A stretch of 64,000 nucleotides of DNA from JAWKJY01 sp041393535 (GTDB taxonomy: Bacteria; Actinomycetota; Thermoleophilia; Gaiellales; Gaiellaceae): positions 558,001 through 622,000 of the forward strand of contig JAWKJY010000001.1 in the NCBI GenBank assembly GCA_041393535.1. Direction: 5' to 3'. Below the pieces are notes generated by a model, which was given only the letters and a program-made list of their open reading frames with translations, was not told the DNA's origin and did not search any database. The position numbers were made by a program, and so were the translations under genes. Positions 41,936 through 49,640 of this stretch are shown in pieces (the stretch's first letter is position 1; each line of letters opens with the position of its first letter).

Positions 41936-42628
41936 GTGCCGACCGTCCTGCTCGTCGACGACGACCGGGCGCTGCGCAAGCTGCTCCGCGCCTACCTGCA
42001 GGAGGAGGCGATCACGGTCGTCGAGGCCGGGAGCGGCGAGGAGGCGCTCGCGCTCGCGGCCCGCGCGGCGCCGGACCTCGTGCTGCTCGACGTGCGCCTG
42101 CCCGGGATCGACGGCTTCGAGGTCCTCCGGCGGCTCGAGGCGGCCGAGCGGGCCGTGCCGGTGATCCTCGTCACCTCGCTCGAGGACGAGCTCGACCAGC
42201 TCGTCGCGTACCGGCTCGGCGCCGTCGACTTCGTCGTCAAGCCCGTCTCGCCGAAGCTGCTCGCCGCGAAGGTGAAGGCGTTCGCGCGGCACGCCGCCAG
42301 CCGCGCGGGCGGCGCTCGCCGGACCGCCTGCGGGCCGCTGGTGGTCGAAGCGACGCCCACCGGGCGCTCGTCGGCGAGGTGGAGGTGCCGCTGACGCGCC
42401 GCGAGTTCGGCCTGCTCGCCGCCCTGGCCGAGCACCCCGGCTGGGTCTACCCGCGCGAGCACCTCCTGCTCGAGGTGTGGGGGATCGACGCACGACGTCG
42501 AGACCCGCCTGGTCGACCAGCGTCGCCGAACCTGCGGCGCAAGCTCGCAGCCGCCGGCGCCGACGGCGTCCTGCAGACGGTCCAAGGGCGTCGGCTACCA
42601 CCGGCTCGTCGCGCCCGCCGTTCCTTGA
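41936..42628 (+). pseudogene. OmpR-family response regulator with frame changes in the DNA-binding half
   Basis: The receiver domain is complete: VLLVDDDRALRKLLRAYLQE, phospho-Asp in DLVLLDVRLPGIDG, VILVTSLED and KPVSPKLL. The winged-helix domain is broken over several frames: ALVGEVEVPLTRREFGLLAA and HPGWVYPREHLLLEVWG in one, DVETRLVDQR in another, then NLRRKLAAAGADGVLQTV, and finally KGVGYHRLVAPAVP before the TGA. At least four indels are implied. The natural partner would be the histidine kinase at 43011-44282. Confidence 0.72.
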
Positions 42629-42670
42629 CACAGGCTGGTGCTGCGACCCGGGCGCTCGACACGCCCGGCC

Positions 42671-42676
42671 TATCGT
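42671..42676 (+). promoter_or_regulatory. -10 box of the sigma-like gene
   Basis: TATCGT, 7 nt before the ATG at 42684; leaderless pattern. Confidence 0.45.
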
Positions 42677-42683
42677 CCCGCCC

Positions 42684-43199
42684 ATGACACGGAGGCGGAA
42701 GACCAGGCGGGACACGGCGGCCGCGGCGTACGGGCTGGCCCTGCGGGTGACCGGGGACGAGCGGCGCGCGACGGAGGCGGTCGAGGCCGCGCTCGCGACC
42801 GGTGCGGCCGACGGCGCGACGCTGATCGCGCGCGTGCGCAGCGAGGCCCGGGCGCGGCGCGCGGCGTCCGGGGGAGTGGGCCCCGTGCCCCGGCCGGCGG
42901 CGCTCGCGCGCGTCGAGCACCGGGACTGGGCCGTGCTCGAGCGCGTCGCCCTGCGCGGGCGGACGCTGACCGAGGCCGCGGTCGAGACCGGCCTCGACCG
43001 TGCCGAGGCGCTACGGCGCCTGCACGCCGGGATGCTCGCCGCGCGCGACCGGCTCCGCGTCGAGCCGGGGGAGCCGCGCGACGACGCGGGCGCCACGTGG
43101 CTCCAGCGTCTCCGCCGCGATCTCGCCGCCGGCGGCCTCGACGATCCGCCGGGCGATCGTCAGGCCGAGGCCGGTGCCGCTGCCCTGCTCGCGCGCTGA
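42684..43199 (+). CDS. Sigma-70-like helix-turn-helix protein, 3' end overlapping a kinase gene
   Basis: The first ~130 residues look like a minimal ECF-type sigma factor: YGLALRVTGDERRATEAVEAAL resembles region 2, and DWAVLERVALRGRTLTEAAVETGLDRAEALRRLHAGMLAARDRL resembles the region 4 helix-turn-helix (given in pieces of the native chain). The last ~60 codons are antisense to the 3' end of the histidine kinase gene and look like shadow translation. The true end may be earlier, with a stop lost to a frame change as in the genes just upstream. The role is uncertain. Confidence 0.5.
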   Translation: MTRRRKTRRDTAAAAYGLALRVTGDERRATEAVEAALATGAADGATLIARVRSEARARRAASGGVGPVPRPAALARVEHRDWAVLERVALRGRTLTEAAVETGLDRAEALRRLHAGMLAARDRLRVEPGEPRDDAGATWLQRLRRDLAAGGLDDPPGDRQAEAGAAALLAR

Positions 43200-44282
43200 G
43201 CTGCCGCGGTAGAAGCGCTCGAAGACCCGCTCGATCTCGCCGGGCGGGATGCCGGGCCCGTCGTCCTCGGCGCCCAGCTCGACCCGGTCGCCGTCGGGGC
43301 GGACGACGAGCGTGATCCGCGTGCCGCCGCCCTGCGCGAGCGCCCGCAGCGCGTTGCGGACGAGGTTGACGACGACCTGCTCGAGCCGGCGGCGCGGCGC
43401 GTGCACGAGCGCCGCCCGGACGTCCGCCTCGAGCGCGAGCCCGTTGGCCTCTGCGAGCGGCGCCATCCGGTCGCGCATCTCGAGGACGAGCGCGTCGAGC
43501 TGCACGGGCTCCCCGGTCTCGTCGACGACGGGCGAGGCCTCGAGCCGGGTCAGCTCGGCGAGGTCGTCGAGCAGGCGCATGGCGCGCCCGGCCTCGCGGC
43601 GGACCAGGACGAGGTGCTCGTCCGAGGCCGCGACGACGCCGTCGAGCATCGCCTCCGCGTACCCGTCGATCACGTGGAGCGGCGCGCGCAGCTCGTGGCG
43701 CAGCTCCTCGGCCAGCTCGACGCGCCGCCGCTCGGCCGCGGCGAGGGCCCGCAGCGAGCCCGCGAGCTCCGCGGCGGCGCGCTCGCGCGCGACCTCCTCG
43801 CCGACGAGGCGGGCGAGCACCTCGAGCAGCGCCTGCTCGTCCGCGCTGAACGCGCGCGGCTCCGTGTGGTGGACGCAGAGCGTGCCGAAGCGCACGCCGT
43901 CGGGGAGCAGCACCTCCCGCGTGCAGAAGGCGAGGACGTCCCAGTCGACGCCGAGCCCCTCCTTCAGGCGCAGCCATTGCCGCCAGAGCGCCGGCACCTC
44001 GCGCGTGTCCGGGACGGTGGCCGGCGACTCGCCGAGGTGGATGCGCGAGCAGAGGCTCCAGTCGTAGGGGATCGCGTCGTCCGTGCCGACGGGCGCCTCG
44101 ACCGCCCGCTCGATCCCGCGGAAGACGTAGCGCCCGTCCGCGGTCGTCTCGGCGAGCACGGTGACGGCGACGCCCGTCGTGCGCTGGACGAACGCGGTCA
44201 CGGCCGCGATCGAGTCCGCGCTCGACGCGAGCATCCGCCCGCCGATCGCCGCGATGTCGGCCAGGCCGATCCGTGTCGACAT
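43011..44282 (-). CDS. GAF-domain sensor histidine kinase
   Basis: The 423-residue soluble kinase has an N-terminal GAF domain (about 20-165, with WSLCSRIHLGESPATVPDTR and GTLCVHHTEPRAF). A coiled linker and a HisKA domain follow, with the phosphohistidine in ELRHELRAPLHVIDGYAEAM. The HATPase domain has NLVRNALRAL, AEDDGPGIPPGEIERVF, FYRGSSAREQGSGTGLGL and VEAAGGEIAAETLE. It has no membrane segment, so it senses an internal signal. The damaged OmpR regulator next to it is the likely partner. The ATG has TATCGT 8 nt upstream. Its last 63 codons overlap the convergent sigma-like gene. Confidence 0.88.
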   Translation of the reverse strand: MSTRIGLADIAAIGGRMLASSADSIAAVTAFVQRTTGVAVTVLAETTADGRYVFRGIERAVEAPVGTDDAIPYDWSLCSRIHLGESPATVPDTREVPALWRQWLRLKEGLGVDWDVLAFCTREVLLPDGVRFGTLCVHHTEPRAFSADEQALLEVLARLVGEEVARERAAAELAGSLRALAAAERRRVELAEELRHELRAPLHVIDGYAEAMLDGVVAASDEHLVLVRREAGRAMRLLDDLAELTRLEASPVVDETGEPVQLDALVLEMRDRMAPLAEANGLALEADVRAALVHAPRRRLEQVVVNLVRNALRALAQGGGTRITLVVRPDGDRVELGAEDDGPGIPPGEIERVFERFYRGSSAREQGSGTGLGLTIARRIVEAAGGEIAAETLEPRGARVVARLPRLDAEPVARGEHPGVQAP

Positions 44283-44290
44283 GGGACGGG

Positions 44291-44296
44291 ACGATA
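44291..44296 (-). promoter_or_regulatory. -10 box of the histidine kinase gene
   Basis: TATCGT on the minus strand, 8 nt before the ATG; leaderless pattern. Confidence 0.45.
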
Positions 44297-44337
44297 CGCC
44301 GCGAACGGTCGGCCCGCGACCCCGCGGCCGCAGCCCG

Positions 44338-44343
44338 TAGACT
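44338..44343 (+). promoter_or_regulatory. -10 box of argG
   Basis: TAGACT, 7 nt before the GTG at 44351; leaderless pattern. Confidence 0.55.
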
Positions 44344-44350
44344 CGCGTCC

Positions 44351-45691
44351 GTGAGCGTCATCCTGCGCAGCCTCCCCGTCGGGGAGAAGGTCGGCCTGGC
44401 CTTCTCCGGCGGGCTCGACACGTCGTGCGCCCTCGCGTGGATGCGCGAGCGCGGCGCCATCCCGTACGCGTTCACCGCGGATCTCGGCCAGTACGACGAG
44501 CCCGACATCGCGAGCATCCCCGACCGTGCCCAGGCCTACGGCGCCGAGGGGGCCTGGCTGGTCGACTGCCGCGCCGAGCTCGTCCACGAGGGGCTCGTCG
44601 CGCTGCAGTGCGGCGCCTTCCACATCTCGACGGCGGGGAAGACGTACTTCAACACGACGCCGCTCGGCCGCGCCGTCACCGGGACGATGCTCGTCCGCGC
44701 GATGCACGCCGAGGGGATCGACGTCTGGGGCGACGGGTCGACCTACAAGGGCAACGACATCGAGCGCTTCTATCGCTACGGGCTCCTCGTGAACCCGGCG
44801 CTGCGGATCTACAAGCCGTGGCTCGACGAGGACTTCGTCGGCGAGCTGGGCGGCCGGCTCGAGATGAGCCGCTGGATGGAGGAGCGCGACCTCCCGTACC
44901 GCGCGTCGGCGGAGAAGGCGTACTCGACCGATGCGAACATCTGGGGCGCGACGCACGAGGCGAAGGACCTCGAGCAGCTCGACCGGAGCATGAAGGTCGT
45001 CGAGCCGATCATGGGCGTGGCCCACTGGGACGCCTCGGTCCAGATCGCGCCGGAGACGGTCACGGTCCGCTTCGACCAGGGCTGGCCGGTGGCGCTGAAC
45101 GGCGAGGCGATCGCCGACCCGGTCGAGCTCGTCCGCCGGGCGAACGACCTCGGCGGCCGGCACGGCCTCGGCATGTCCGACCAGATCGAGAACCGCATCA
45201 TCGAGGCGAAGAGCCGCGGCGTCTACGAGGCGCCCGGGATGGCGCTCCTGTTCATCGCCTACGAGCGGCTCGTCTCGGCGATCCACAACGAGGCGACGCT
45301 CGACGCGTACCGCGAGCAGGGCCGCCGGCTCGGGCGGCTCCTCTACGAGGGGCGCTGGTTCGACCCGCAGGCGCTGATGCTCCGCGAGAGCCTGCGCCGC
45401 TGGGTCGGCAGCTCGATCACCGGCGAGGTCGCGGTCGAGCTGCGTCGCGGCGACGACTACTCGATCCTCGACACGACCGGCCCCGGCCTCGCCTACCACC
45501 CCGAGCGGCTCAGCATGGAGCGCAGCACGACCGCCTTCACGCCGACCGACCGGATCGGGCAGCTGGCGATGCAGCTGAACGACATCGAGGACTCCCGCGC
45601 CAAGCTCGAGGAGTACCGGCGGAACGAGCTCGGCCGCGAGACCGTGCCGGGCGCGATCGCGCTCGACGCCCCGGCCGAGCCGTCCGCGTAA
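44351..45691 (+). CDS. argG: Argininosuccinate synthase
   Basis: The 446-residue protein has the ATP pyrophosphatase loop (VGLAFSGGLDTSCALAWM), YAFTADLGQYDEPD, the citrulline/aspartate site in FHISTAGKTYFNTTPLGRA and DGSTYKGNDIERFYRYG. It is of the longer (about 447-residue, Escherichia-like) type rather than the 400-residue Gram-positive type. It joins citrulline and aspartate in arginine synthesis. The GTG start is placed by the TAGACT box 7 nt upstream and leaves the family N-terminus SVILRSLPVGEKVG intact. No other arg genes are adjacent. Confidence 0.95.
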   Translation: MSVILRSLPVGEKVGLAFSGGLDTSCALAWMRERGAIPYAFTADLGQYDEPDIASIPDRAQAYGAEGAWLVDCRAELVHEGLVALQCGAFHISTAGKTYFNTTPLGRAVTGTMLVRAMHAEGIDVWGDGSTYKGNDIERFYRYGLLVNPALRIYKPWLDEDFVGELGGRLEMSRWMEERDLPYRASAEKAYSTDANIWGATHEAKDLEQLDRSMKVVEPIMGVAHWDASVQIAPETVTVRFDQGWPVALNGEAIADPVELVRRANDLGGRHGLGMSDQIENRIIEAKSRGVYEAPGMALLFIAYERLVSAIHNEATLDAYREQGRRLGRLLYEGRWFDPQALMLRESLRRWVGSSITGEVAVELRRGDDYSILDTTGPGLAYHPERLSMERSTTAFTPTDRIGQLAMQLNDIEDSRAKLEEYRRNELGRETVPGAIALDAPAEPSA

Positions 45692-45790
45692 CGGCGCTCG
45701 GCGGCACGCGCGGGCCTGGCTACGCTGTCGGCGCCACGGGCCGCTGCGGGCCCCTTCGACCACGACCGACGAGAGACGAAAGGGACGACC

Positions 45791-46666
45791 ATGGCCGTCG
45801 AGCTCGATCCCGACCCGAAGCTCCAGTCCTACGCGCACCCCGAGCGCCTCGTGACCACCGCCTGGCTCGCCGAGCGGCTCGACGACCCGCGGATCGTCGT
45901 CGCCGAGTCCGACGAGGACGTCCTGCTCTACGAGACCGGGCACATCCCCGGCGCCGTCAAGATCGACTGGCACGCCGACCTGAACGACCAGCTCACGCGC
46001 GACTACGTCGACGCCGACGGCTTCGCCGAGCTGATGTCCTCGAAGGGCATCGAGCGCGACACGACGATCGTCTTCTACGGCGACAACTTCAACTGGTGGG
46101 CCGCCTACGCGCTCTGGGTGTGCTCGCTCTTCGGCCACGCCGACGTCCGCCTGCTCGACGGCGGCCGCCAGAAGTGGCTCGAGGAGGGCCGGCCGACGAC
46201 GCGGGACGTGCCGCAGCGCCAGCGCACCGCGTACCCGCGCGTGGAGCGCGACGACCGGACGATCCGGGCCTTCAAGGAGGACGTCCTCGCGCACATCGGC
46301 AAGGGCAAGCTCGTCGACGTGCGCTCGCCCGGCGAGTACTCCGGCGAGCTGTCGCACATGCCCGACTACCCGCAGGAGGGCGCGATCCGCACCGGGCACA
46401 TCCCGACCGCGGTGAGCGTCCCGTGGAAGCGCGCCGCGAACGAGGACGGCAGCTTCCGGACGGCGGACGAGCTGCGCGCGATCTACCAGGACGAGCAGGG
46501 CCTGGCCGCAGGCGACGAGGTCGTCGCGTACTGCCGGATCGGCGAGCGGTCGAGCCACACGTGGTTCGTGCTCACGCACCTGCTCGGCTTCGGCAGGGTG
46601 CGCAACTACGACGGCTCCTGGGTCGAGTGGGGCAACGCCGTCCGCGTCCCGATCGAGAAGCCGTAG
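45791..46666 (+). CDS. Thiosulfate sulfurtransferase (tandem rhodanese)
   Basis: The 291-residue protein has two rhodanese domains. The first (about 20-140, with GHIPGAVKIDWHADL and VFYGDNFNWWAAYALW) is inactive. The second carries the active-site cysteine in YCRIGERSSHTWF. It resembles mycobacterial CysA/SseA enzymes that move sulfane sulfur. AAAGGGACGACC precedes the ATG. A TACGCT box near 45719 would give a 60-nt leader. The sufE gene starts 5 bases after its stop, so the two are co-transcribed and likely work in the same sulfur-relay path. Confidence 0.9.
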   Translation: MAVELDPDPKLQSYAHPERLVTTAWLAERLDDPRIVVAESDEDVLLYETGHIPGAVKIDWHADLNDQLTRDYVDADGFAELMSSKGIERDTTIVFYGDNFNWWAAYALWVCSLFGHADVRLLDGGRQKWLEEGRPTTRDVPQRQRTAYPRVERDDRTIRAFKEDVLAHIGKGKLVDVRSPGEYSGELSHMPDYPQEGAIRTGHIPTAVSVPWKRAANEDGSFRTADELRAIYQDEQGLAAGDEVVAYCRIGERSSHTWFVLTHLLGFGRVRNYDGSWVEWGNAVRVPIEKP

Positions 46667-46670
46667 CACC

Positions 46671-47093
46671 GTGCGGCCTGAGCTCGAGCAGATCGTCGAG
46701 GACTTCGCCGACTCGCCGCGCGATCTGCGGCTGGCGATGCTGCTCGACTACGCGGACGGCCTGCCCGCGCTGCCGGAGCGGCTCGCGGACGGCTCGCACC
46801 TCGAGCGCGTCCACGAGTGCCAGACGCCGTTCTTCCTCGCGGCCGAGCTCGACGCGGAGGGCCGCGTCCGCCTCTTCTTCGACGCCCCGCCGGAGGCGCC
46901 CACGACCCGCGGGTACGCGGGCGTCCTCCTGGCGGGGCTCGACGGCGCCGCGCCCGACGAGGTGCTCGAGACGCCGGGCGACTTCTACGTCGCGATGAAG
47001 CTCGGCGAGCTGATCTCGCCCCTGCGCCTGCGCGGGATGGGTGCGATCCTCGCGACGATCAAGCGCCGCGTGTCGGCGCTCGCCGCCGGCTGA
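46671..47093 (+). CDS. sufE: SufE-family sulfur acceptor
   Basis: The 140-residue protein is SufE-like: LRLAMLLDYADGLPALPERL, the sulfur-accepting cysteine in VHECQTPFFLAAEL, APTTRGYAGVLLAGLDG and ISPLRLRGMGAIL. In the classical pathway SufE takes sulfur from a cysteine desulfurase; here it is paired with a rhodanese instead and no SufS gene is seen. GTG start; no separate promoter. Confidence 0.9.
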   Translation: MRPELEQIVEDFADSPRDLRLAMLLDYADGLPALPERLADGSHLERVHECQTPFFLAAELDAEGRVRLFFDAPPEAPTTRGYAGVLLAGLDGAAPDEVLETPGDFYVAMKLGELISPLRLRGMGAILATIKRRVSALAAG

Positions 47094-47134
47094 CCCCGCG
47101 AGCCGGGCGTGACGCCGCCGACGGGCGAGGTGGC

Positions 47135-47140
47135 TATGCT
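47135..47140 (+). promoter_or_regulatory. -10 box of the small membrane protein pair
   Basis: TATGCT, 10 nt before the ATG at 47151; leaderless pattern. Confidence 0.4.
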
Positions 47141-47150
47141 TCCCGGGCCG

Positions 47151-47426
47151 ATGGTCTGGTACGTCGTGTTCTTCGGGATCGCGCTCAAGATCCCGGTGGT
47201 CTGGATCTGCTGGGTGATCTGGAGGGCCATCCGGAGCGAGCCCGTGCCCGGAGACGGTTCCGACACCGTCGGCGTCGGCCTGCCGCACGACGACGACGAC
47301 GGCGGCCGTTGGTGGAATCGTCCCCGGCGGCCCCGCCCGACGCTCCGGCGTGGCCCCCACGGCTCGCCGGCACGCCGCCCGGTGCGCGTCGACCCGGTTC
47401 GCGGCGAGCGGAAGGAGCAGGTCTGA
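47151..47426 (+). CDS. Small membrane protein with basic tail
   Basis: The 91-residue protein has one N-terminal membrane helix (MVWYVVFFGIALKIPVVWICWVIW) and a polar tail with an acidic patch (DDDDGG) followed by an Arg/Pro-rich segment. No family is recognised. The ATG was preferred over an earlier in-frame ACG-region start because a TATGCT box lies 10 nt upstream. Its stop overlaps the next gene's start (TGATG). Confidence 0.65.
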   Translation: MVWYVVFFGIALKIPVVWICWVIWRAIRSEPVPGDGSDTVGVGLPHDDDDGGRWWNRPRRPRPTLRRGPHGSPARRPVRVDPVRGERKEQV

Positions 47427-47695
47427 TGACGGAGAGCACGCAGCCCCGCCACTCGGCGGCCCGCGAGGTCGTCTCGCTCTACCTCGCCGGCGCGGCCCTG
47501 TTCGGCGGCATCGCCGCGGTCTTCTACCACCCCGCCCGGATCGGCCTCGCGTCGATCGCGGTCGCCCTCGTCGCCGCGGGCATGGCCGCGGGCACGAAGC
47601 ACCAGCGCTTCGCCGGGCTGGCCACCTTCTGCGCCGTGTTCGGCTGGCTCGTCGGCATGGTGGTGGGGGTCATGCTCGACCGCGCGATCTTCTGA
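47426..47695 (+). CDS. Small three-helix membrane protein
   Basis: The 89-residue protein has two to three membrane segments (VVSLYLAGAALFGGIAAVFY, IGLASIAVALVAAGMAAG, FAGLATFCAVFGWLVGMVVGVML). It is coupled to the preceding small membrane protein by TGATG overlap. Function is unknown; the pair may form a complex. Confidence 0.65.
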   Translation: MTESTQPRHSAAREVVSLYLAGAALFGGIAAVFYHPARIGLASIAVALVAAGMAAGTKHQRFAGLATFCAVFGWLVGMVVGVMLDRAIF

Positions 47696-47834
47696 CGACG
47701 GCGAGCAGGAGCAGGTCGTCCCGGGTCGAAGGACGATCCGGACACGTGTCGGGAGGATCTGCTACCGTCGTCGAAACCCTTAGCGGAGGCAACTCCGCCG
47801 CCCCTGCCCGTGCCCCCGATCTACGGAGGAGCGA

Positions 47835-48134
47835 ATGAGGTTCGAAGGCAGCTCCCTGTTCGCAAAGGCCATCGAGGAACACCTCGAGCTCAAGCGACGC
47901 AACGCCCACCTGGATCCGCAGATGCCGCTGGCTCGGTATCGCAACGACGATCCGTTCACGAACCATCCCCTGTTCAAGACCGAGGAGCAGGCCCGCTGGG
48001 AGGAGACCCAGGCCGGGACCGATCCCTCGCTCGAGTCCAGCCTCGTCCTGGCGGGCCCCGCCTACGACGTCCAGGACGACAGCCAGGAGGACAGCTTCTG
48101 GGGTCGCTCTCGCGACTTCGACTGGGGACGCTGA
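47835..48134 (+). CDS. Conserved-looking hypothetical protein, 99 residues
   Basis: A soluble, acidic, tryptophan-rich protein (FKTEEQARWEETQAGTDPSL, DSQEDSFWGRSRDFDWGR at the end) without recognisable domain. The ATG is set by a perfect ribosome site (GGAGGAGCGA). A TACCGT box at about 47763 would give a 60-nt leader. Codon use is like the neighbours, so it is probably a real gene. Function is unknown. Confidence 0.7.
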   Translation: MRFEGSSLFAKAIEEHLELKRRNAHLDPQMPLARYRNDDPFTNHPLFKTEEQARWEETQAGTDPSLESSLVLAGPAYDVQDDSQEDSFWGRSRDFDWGR

Positions 48135-48227
48135 GCTCCCGAAGCCCCTGGCCCTGCGGGGCCGCGGCCGATCCTCTCCGGCGCGTCACGCCTCCCCGAG
48201 GCGGGTAGACGGCAGGACGCGAGTCGG

Positions 48228-48233
48228 TACAGT
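48228..48233 (+). promoter_or_regulatory. -10 box of tRNA-Ala
   Basis: TACAGT, 9 nt before the first base of tRNA-Ala. Confidence 0.5.
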
Positions 48234-48242
48234 GATCGCCGC

Positions 48243-48315
48243 GGGGCGTTAGCTCAGCTGGGAGAGCGCCGGCTTTGCAAGCCGGAGGTCGGGGGTTCGA
48301 TCCCCCCACGCTCCA
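48243..48315 (+). tRNA. tRNA-Ala (anticodon TGC)
   Basis: The 73-nt cloverleaf has acceptor GGGGCGT/ACGCTCC (one G-U pair), D arm GCTC/GAGC, anticodon stem CCGGC/GCCGG with loop TTTGCAA, and T arm with GGTTCGATCC. Anticodon TGC reads GCA and wobble Ala codons. CCA is not encoded. Confidence 0.96.
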
Positions 48316-48322
48316 TCTCTCG

Positions 48323-48346
48323 AAAGGCCCCGGAAACGGGGCCTTT
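48323..48346 (+). terminator. tRNA-Ala terminator
   Basis: AAAGGCCCCG, tetraloop GAAA, CGGGGCCTTT: a perfect 10-bp stem seven bases after the tRNA. Confidence 0.85.
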
Positions 48347-48514
48347 CCGCTTCACTGCTCGCCCGGTCGTCGGTTCGGTCGGGCTCCTGTCCGACGGCCC
48401 GGAGACGGCGCAAGCGCCGAGCCCGATCGCCGGAACGAGCGATCCGTGCCGGGCCCGACGGCTCGACGCGGGCTCCGAGCGGTTCCCGAGCCGGCGCGCG
48501 GGTAGCCCCGGGAG

Positions 48515-49543
48515 ATGGGATGGCTCACCCCGGTGCTGCCGACCTGGGTGTCGATCGTCGCGTTCGTCGCGGCCGCGCTGGCCATCGGCGTCTTCGGCTT
48601 CCGGCTCGCCGGCGTCGTCAACCGGCTGGCCGATCGGACGGGCATGGGGGAGGCGCTCGCCGGCGCCGTCCTGCTCGGGGCGACGACCTCCGCGGCCGGG
48701 ACGGTCGTGAGCGTCGTGGCGGCCGCGGACGGCAACGCGAGCCTCGCGATCGGGAACTCCGTCGGCGGGATCGCCGTCCAGACCGCGTTCCTGGTCGTCG
48801 CCGACCTCGTCCACCGCGGCGCCAACCTCGAGCATGCGGCCGCGTCGCTCACGAACGTCTTCAACGCCGTCCTGGTGGTCTTCCTGCTGGCGATCATCCT
48901 GATGGGAGTCGCCGCGCCGGGTTGGACGTTCCTCGGGATCCACCCGGCGAGCGCCGTCATCGTCGCGGTGTACGCATACGGGCTGCGGGTCGGCCGCTCG
49001 ATCGGGATCGAGCCGATGTGGCACCCGCGCCGCACCAGCGACACGCAACCCGACGAGCCCGCGCAGCACGACCCGCGCGAGTCCCTGTCCGGCCTGTGGG
49101 CGCGCTTCCTCGGCCTCGCCCTCGTCGTCGTGGTCGCGGGCTGGGCGATCGGGCGCTCCGGGGTCTCGTTGATCGAGACCACGGGGATCTCGGAGACGCT
49201 CGTCGGGACGTTCTTCACGAGCGTGGCGACCTCCATCCCGGAGCTCGTCACGACTGTCGCGGCCGTGCGCGCTGGGGCGCTGACGCTCGCCGTCGCGGGC
49301 ATCGTCGGCGGAAACACCTTCGACACGCTCTTCGTCCCCGCCGCCGACCTCGCCTACCGTCAGGGCTCGCTCTACGACGCGGCGACCCGGAGCGACGTGT
49401 TCGTCCTCGGCTGGACGATCGCACTCGCTGCGCTCGTGGCGCTCGGCCTCGTGCGACGGGAACGCGGCGGCATCGGGTTCGAGGGGGTGGCGATCGCCGG
49501 GCTCTACGCGGTGGGCGTGGTCGTCGTGGCGTTGCTCGGCTAG
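48515..49543 (+). CDS. Sodium/calcium exchanger-family membrane protein
   Basis: The 342-residue protein has about ten membrane helices in two halves, each with an alpha-repeat of the Ca/cation antiporter superfamily. The first is GEALAGAVLLGATTSAAGTVVS with GNSVGGIAVQTAFLV. The second is TFFTSVATSIPELVTTVAAV with GGNTFDTLF. The second has the SxPE ion-binding motif in full, while the first has TSAAG in place of TSxPE, so ion specificity may be altered. A charged cytoplasmic loop (RRTSDTQPDEPAQHDPRES) separates the halves. The ATG is the first start before helix 1. Confidence 0.85.
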   Translation: MGWLTPVLPTWVSIVAFVAAALAIGVFGFRLAGVVNRLADRTGMGEALAGAVLLGATTSAAGTVVSVVAAADGNASLAIGNSVGGIAVQTAFLVVADLVHRGANLEHAAASLTNVFNAVLVVFLLAIILMGVAAPGWTFLGIHPASAVIVAVYAYGLRVGRSIGIEPMWHPRRTSDTQPDEPAQHDPRESLSGLWARFLGLALVVVVAGWAIGRSGVSLIETTGISETLVGTFFTSVATSIPELVTTVAAVRAGALTLAVAGIVGGNTFDTLFVPAADLAYRQGSLYDAATRSDVFVLGWTIALAALVALGLVRRERGGIGFEGVAIAGLYAVGVVVVALLG

Positions 49544-49628
49544 TGCGGCCGGCACGTCTGCGAGCGACGAACGCCGACGGTCTCCCGGGGTGGGTATCAC
49601 CCGCGACGGTGTCCGGACTGGCAGCCGG

Positions 49629-49634
49629 TACGAT
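49629..49634 (+). promoter_or_regulatory. -10 box of the secreted repeat protein gene
   Basis: TACGAT, 6 nt before the ATG at 49641; leaderless pattern. Confidence 0.5.
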
Positions 49635-49640
49635 CGCCCG

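Noticed and set aside
41687..42394. Apparent anti-sigma/response-regulator fusion protein
   Set aside because: The natural stop of the anti-sigma part and a GTG for the regulator are both present one frame away; a single missing base explains the fusion better than a new architecture.
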